Below are positions 59,411-64,000 of a stretch of 64,000 nt of DNA, piece after piece. Positions within the stretch are counted from its first letter, which is position 1; every line of letters begins with the position of its first letter. The translations under genes were made by a program, and so were the position numbers. The DNA is from Apostichopus japonicus. Taxonomy: Eukaryota; Echinodermata; Holothuroidea; Aspidochirotida; Stichopodidae. Under the pieces are notes generated by a model that had not been told where the DNA came from, ran no database searches, and saw only the letters and a program-made list of their open reading frames with translations. The stretch lies in the NCBI RefSeq assembly GCF_037975245.1, contig NC_092572.1, positions 31,903,989 through 31,967,988 of the forward strand. Direction: 5' to 3'.

Positions 59411-61199
59411 TAATGATGAACTTCTCACTGAGATGATCAGATGGATACAATGGACGACAGAGAAGATGGCGAGAGTAGGGAAAGAGGGCAGTATTCAAAA
59501 ATAGAAACTCAGAACATCGTTGTTGGATCGATGTAATGGCAAAAATAAAGCAAATTATTGAGTAGCCCCTCCCCTTCGTCTTAGATGTTCTGTTTCTATG
59601 GTATTGTTGATCGTGTAGATATATCCATGAAAGTTTGGGAAATGTAGTTGTATGATGAACACATAAAATAAGAGACAAAAAGGCAGTGGTGTAGCTAAGG
59701 GGGGGGGCGGGGGCGCCAGCCCCCCCCCCATGAAAGCTTGTCGCCCCCAGTCGCCCCCACTGGGATTTTGGATGTCGAAAAAAATTACATGTGCGACAAA
59801 CATATCATTGATCTCAATGGTTTCGAATCTCCATGATGACCACTCATGAACGACCCTTCGACTGCGGACCGGCGGTAGGCTATAGTTGCTGAAAAACCGG
59901 ACGTGACATAGCGCATAGGCCGGGTTTGCACTTCTTGGACGTACCCTGATGCTCTTAAAACCGCTAAAAACCAAATTTTCAAGAAAGGAGACAATACTAT
60001 CGCTGAGAATCAGTCTATCACCCTAATAATGTTTCAGTCTTTCAGTCTTTCAATCTTTGATCATGTCAGTTTGACATATAGTTCGGTCATTCAGTTACAA
60101 TTACTTGGCTGATAGCCCAGTCAATCTTTCCTTATTTTCCACGCGCAATTTGCAGATTGTCGAAAAATGTCAATGCCGGTGTCAAAACTCACAATTTTGT
60201 GGTATGACTCCCAGGACGGCAAGTCGAGAAACTCACCTGCAGTCGCGGCGGATAGCTTCCTTCGCCTGTAGTATGTCCGGGGACATTTTGGGGCATCGTT
60301 CCTATAGGCCTATATCTGAGGCCCTGGGGTCATTCCTTGACTGACTTTGTGCAATATAATGTGCCCATTTCGACGTTAATATATTCACAGATTGTTAGTT
60401 GCCCCGAGTTTGGACAAATGAGGGTTATTCTATCCTGAAACATAGGGCAAAATGGGGCTGGGGTTTCCAGTTCGCCGCATCATTTGTCAACTTGTACTTG
60501 GTTCTAATGTTCATGTCAATTAGAATCACTAATAACAGAAATAATCCACCAAAATTAAGGCCGCATGAACTTTATTGCAGATTTCCTGACTGACGAATTT
60601 GTAATTTTCTCCCGAAATCACGCCACTAGATGGCTGCTATCCAGCCTGGCAAGTGCCATCTCCAGCGATCTGGCAGATATTGAAATCTGAAATTTTCTTG
60701 GTACGCTGCGCGCCAACCGATGGTGGCGCTCCGCTTAGGTAGTACTTGCAGCCGGAATATTCGAATCGATTGCGCCCCCCCCCCCCACCTCACGTTTCAA
60801 ATGGGATTGACGTCCCTGCTTAAAGGGCTTGGAAAGTGTCATTTTCGACGATCTAGGAGGCCGGTTCCCGGACAATTGCCCCCTGGACCATTTTCCCCCC
60901 GACGATTGCCCCCCCCCACCCCCGACGGATTCCCGCTCGGACAATTGCCCCCCGGACAATTCCCACTCCGGACAATTCCCACCCATGACAATTTCCCCCC
61001 GGACAATCCCCTTCCTCGGAAATTTCGACGATTGATTGACACAGCCGATGTAGGCGCGGTTAAGGCTATTATTCCAGTAAGAATGAGGGTGTGCAACAAG
61101 AGATTTCAGTTTTGGTTTCGATGTCAATCGTAACCTATGCATTCATGCGGGCGGAGAGTGTGTATGCGTGTCTGTTGGGGGGGGGGGGGTGTAACGCCT

Positions 61200-61640
61200 C
61201 GCTTGTAAATACGATATCTCAGGAAGTGAAGCTTTGACCAATCTAATATTGGTGTATATGAGCAACACATTGGCTAGAAGAACCCTTTTGTTTTGTGGGT
61301 AGGTCAAAGATCATTTTGAGTCACCAGGGGCCAAATAGTAAAAACCTTGTAAAAACGATATCTCAAGGATGTAAGCTTAAACCAATATCATATTTAAGTT
61401 CGTGAGTAGGAGACCACATTTAGGAGCAAAAGCCTCTAGTTTAATGTGGAGGTCAAAGGTCATTTGGGTTCACCAGGGGTCAAATAGTGTAAACCTTGTA
61501 AACACGATATCTCAAGAAGGGAATGTTGAACGAATCTCATATTTAGTATGTAGTTGTTACACGTTCAGGACAATATTTTATTGAGATCAAAGGTCATTTT
61601 GAGTCGCCAGACGCCAAGTTGTGGAAACCTTATTTATAAG
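61200..61640. repeat. Three GGTCA-rich units of about 145 bp
   Basis: Each unit has ACGATATCTCA(A/G)GAA near its start and GGTCAAAGGTCATTTTGAGTCACCAGG near its end, followed by AAACCTTGTAAA. A GT-rich head precedes them (near 61157). The family matches 13870-14570 and 25930-26480. Here it lies inside the foldback element. Confidence 0.7.
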
Positions 61641-62214
61641 CCACAATATATCTCTCACCGACCAGCATATCAGATAACATGTGCCTTACGCCTCCTCGTA
61701 CGGATAGGGGGCTATTGGCATTGGAAATGAGCTTATGGGCATCCGTAGAATCTAAAACTCAAAAACTGTAAACTCCAACATACTTGCATTTGCTTAAACC
61801 TGCCGCTTGGAAGCCTTACTTTGCGTGCAAAAGGTGTACCATTACTTTAAATAATTCAGACAACAGAGGATAGTTGTAGCCTTCCTGGATTACAAGCTGG
61901 GATAGGGGACCAAATGGAATATTTTTGCCACTGACTTGAGTTGAGCCCACTCTTTTTGAATTTCCTCCTTTATTTCTTCAAGCAATCTGGGTTGTTCTGA
62001 TCATTTAGCAGCAAAGTACAACAATGATCAGCCACCCTCCTAATTTCTTCAACACCCCCGATGAATTCAAAGTTTCGTCTTTTCTTGCTGGCCATAATAA
62101 GGGTCAACAATTTGGTAACAGAACTGAAAGTTTGTGGACAAAAGCCGAAGCTATGCCTTATATTACTGACTTGTGAATTGGGATACAATGTTTTATTGAC
62201 ATGTCAGGTAGGCC

Positions 62215-62929
62215 TTTCTATTCTGTGCAAAAAATATATTCTGTAAGAAATATATATATGCTGAACAAAGTACGGAGCTCTGTAAGTGCCAACTGAGATG
62301 TTGGTGTTTCAGTAACTTCAGTGAACAGCTTATTTATTATATTGGCAATAAGTGTGCAAGTACAATGCACTTTCTTGCTCAGAACCGGAATGCAGTTCAA
62401 AGTTAGTGGTTTTGCGACATCACATTGCATATGATATTACGACGATACGATCGACAGCATAGCCTACTGTATCTAGCCGGCTTAACAGTCCCATTAACAT
62501 ATCATATAACCAGGGAGCTGTAAGAGTAGCAGCTCCCTGGTATAACATAGGTAACATATACGTATAGCAGCAGTACTGCAATCATGGCGTCCAGATATAG
62601 CGCGTTAGTAGGATAGTTGGTAGTGTGATGTTAACGTTAGACTACTCTAAATAGCATACTTATTACTTACACTAGGCTAAGACTTAGCATATAATCCACT
62701 ATTTGCTCTTCTCTAACCACAGTCTTTCAATAATTTGTTGCACTTCTGCAAGGACTCTATACATCAACGGAAAGAAAGTGGATGTGAAGAAAACAGCAAT
62801 ATGATGAATAAGCTGGTCACTGAAGTTACTGAACAACAAAACATATCAGTTGGCACTTACAGAGCACCGTACTTTGTTTAGCATATATATTTTTCTTACA
62901 GAATATATTTTTTTTGCACAGTATAGAAC
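62215..62929. repeat. Inner inverted repeat with central hairpin
   Basis: 62215-62335 and 62805-62929 are inverted copies, about 120 bases with roughly 85-90% pairing (TTCTGTGCAAAAAA, AAGTACGGAGCTCTGTAAGT, CAGTAACTTCAGTGA). Near the middle, 62509-62541 is a separate hairpin with a 12-bp perfect stem (ACCAGGGAGCTG) and a 9-base loop. It may be another element nested in the foldback element. Confidence 0.75.
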
Positions 62930-63345
62930 TTTGTTATTAGAGAATATATATTATTTCCTACAAAGAATAAACATTTATTTTTGTACAGACAAAAACTTTT
63001 TCTATAGAATATATATATATTTTCTGTCACAGAATTTATATATTTTGTTAGAGAAAAATATTTTTCGGTCAGAGAATTGACATACTTTTTGAAAAGGATA
63101 CATATATTTCTTTAGAGAATACCTTTTTTTTCCTCTCTTATAGAATAAATATATTCTTGGCAGAGAAAAAATATTTTTTGTGTTAGAGAATATATATTTT
63201 TGACAGAATATTTACTATAAGAGAATATATATTTTTGCACAGAATACATATTTGTTATTAAGAAAATACTTTCTGTACGCCTGGAGAATATATAAATATA
63301 TACTTTAAGGGAATAAATATAATTTTCAGGGAATATATATGTGTA
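62880..63345. repeat. Degenerate AGAGAATATATATTTTT array
   Basis: Diverged repeats of (T)AGAGAATATATATTTTTG at irregular spacing of about 30-35 bases between the inner inverted repeat and the right terminal array of the foldback element. Confidence 0.7.
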
Positions 63346-64000
63346 AACAAATATGTCTAAAATGTATTTTTGAAGTTAACCATGTATGTATTTCGCAAGT
63401 ACAGCATATATATATTTGTACATATATATTCCGCTTTCTCGCGCCATAGCAATTGTCCGGGGGAAATTGTCCGGGGGGGGGGGGGGAATAGTCCGGGGGA
63501 AATTGTCCGGGAGGGTTATTGACCGGGGGGTAATTGTCCGGGGGGAAGTCGTCCGGGATGGGAATTGTCCGGGGGGGAATTGTCTGGGTGGGAATTGTCC
63601 GGAGGGTAATTGTCCAGGGGGAGTTGTCTGGGGGTAATTGTCCGGGGGGTAATTGTCCAGGGGGGATTTGTCCGGTCACCAGGAGGCCTCTTTAGCTAAA
63701 ATTTCGGTACGCTGCCCGCCAACCCATGGTGGCCCTCCCATGAAATGGTCAAGCCCCCAGCGCCCCCACCACTGAAAAAATCCTGGCTACGCCACTGCAC
63801 AAAGGGAGAATTAATTAATAGACTAGTCTGGGTCTTTGATTATTGAAAAACATCATGAAGTATGATAAAACTTGTACAGATTTGTCCTTTCTAAATTTAC
63901 CCTGTGTGTGTATGTTTAAAGGAAGTTTGTACATGCGCACATAATCAGTTTTCCAATAGTTGACTCTCTCTGTTCAACATTAAGCGAGGAACATTAGGAC

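Larger units (their letters stand above)
60863..63680. mobile_element. Foldback-type element, 2818 bp, with terminal subrepeat arrays
   Basis: Each end is an array of about 15-bp subrepeats, CGGACAATTCCCCCC on the left (60870-61020) and its inverse TTGTCCGGGGGGAA on the right (63455-63676). The outermost bases GGTTCCCGGACAA and TTGTCCGGTCACC also pair. The octamer AGGAGGCC directly flanks both ends (60855-60862 and 63681-63688). Joining the flanks rebuilds the shared GC-rich core of neighbouring elements. Long inverted arrays of short direct repeats define Foldback elements. The interior has no transposase frame. The proline- and glycine-rich frames over the arrays are artefacts. Confidence 0.85.
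59684..63797. mobile_element. hAT-like element, 4.1 kb, interrupted by a foldback element
   Basis: Left end CAGTGGTGTAGCTAAGG and right end CCTGGCTACGCCACTG are imperfect inverted repeats. The flanks are CAAAAAGG (59676-59683) and CACAAAGG (63798-63805), a target duplication with one mismatch. Without the 2.8-kb insertion the element would be about 1.3 kb. It carries the shared core in reverse near 60650-60745, and a second copy that the foldback element splits. The C/G run near 59701 and the 'AAAAATCCTGGCTACGCCACTG' end match the element at 38675-40920. Confidence 0.7.

Noticed and set aside
60720-61142. Proline-rich frames of about 135 codons on both strands
   Set aside because: They come from the left subrepeat array of the foldback element and GC-rich repeat core; no start context or splice support.
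63326-63679. Repetitive PPGQ-type frame that looks collagen-like
   Set aside because: It is the translation of the right subrepeat array of the foldback element.

Overview
The window is AT-rich animal nuclear DNA with short exons, long introns, GT-AG junctions and many transposon relics. ZU5-UPA-death-domain proteins, a secreted short-chain-collagen-C4-like protein, Penelope-like and hAT-like elements and GGTCA-rich repeats together suggest an invertebrate deuterostome. An echinoderm such as a sea cucumber is my best guess. This is inference; no species marker was seen.

Left part (about 1.8-21.1 kb, + strand): the 3' part of a ZU5-UPA-death-domain gene related to UNC5/UNC5CL. Three exons encode the UPA region (1786-2009, 2993-3130, 4040-4177). 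Next come repeated short serine-rich linker exons of two types: L1 at 4976, 5274, 14730 and 16500, and L2 at 10749 and 18255. A complete death-domain exon (20287-20524) and a short last exon (21043-21068) close the gene. A half death-domain exon that runs into a stop and an AATAAA lies at 5617-5781. From 4040 onward the exons are mostly phase 0 and lie in duplicated intron blocks. The introns hold GGTCA-rich repeats, a broken Penelope-like retroelement (about 8.43-10.15 kb) and two inserts with decayed THAP-like fragments. The ZU5 part would lie left of the window.

21.1-33.5 kb: no convincing gene. It holds GGTCA-rich repeats, a GC-rich transposon cluster (27.5-29.9 kb) including a hAT-like MITE with a perfect 8-bp target duplication, a degenerate minisatellite (31.2-31.7 kb) and a perfect 62-bp palindrome (32.44 kb).

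33.56-37.18 kb, - strand: a complete three-exon gene for a 248-residue secreted protein with a short-chain-collagen-C4-like domain, with a TATA box and a poly(A) signal.

37.2-64 kb: gene-poor. It contains a 2.25-kb hAT-like element with perfect target duplications (38675-40920) carrying nested elements, MITE-like inverted repeats, three minisatellites (21, 23 and 34 bp), a GGTCA/GGCCCAAA repeat, two candidate small - strand exons (59027-59062 and 55166-55228), an array of four CRE palindromes, and a 4.1-kb hAT-like element (59684-63797) interrupted by a 2.8-kb foldback element (60863-63680). No CRISPR array, operon or prokaryotic defence system is present.
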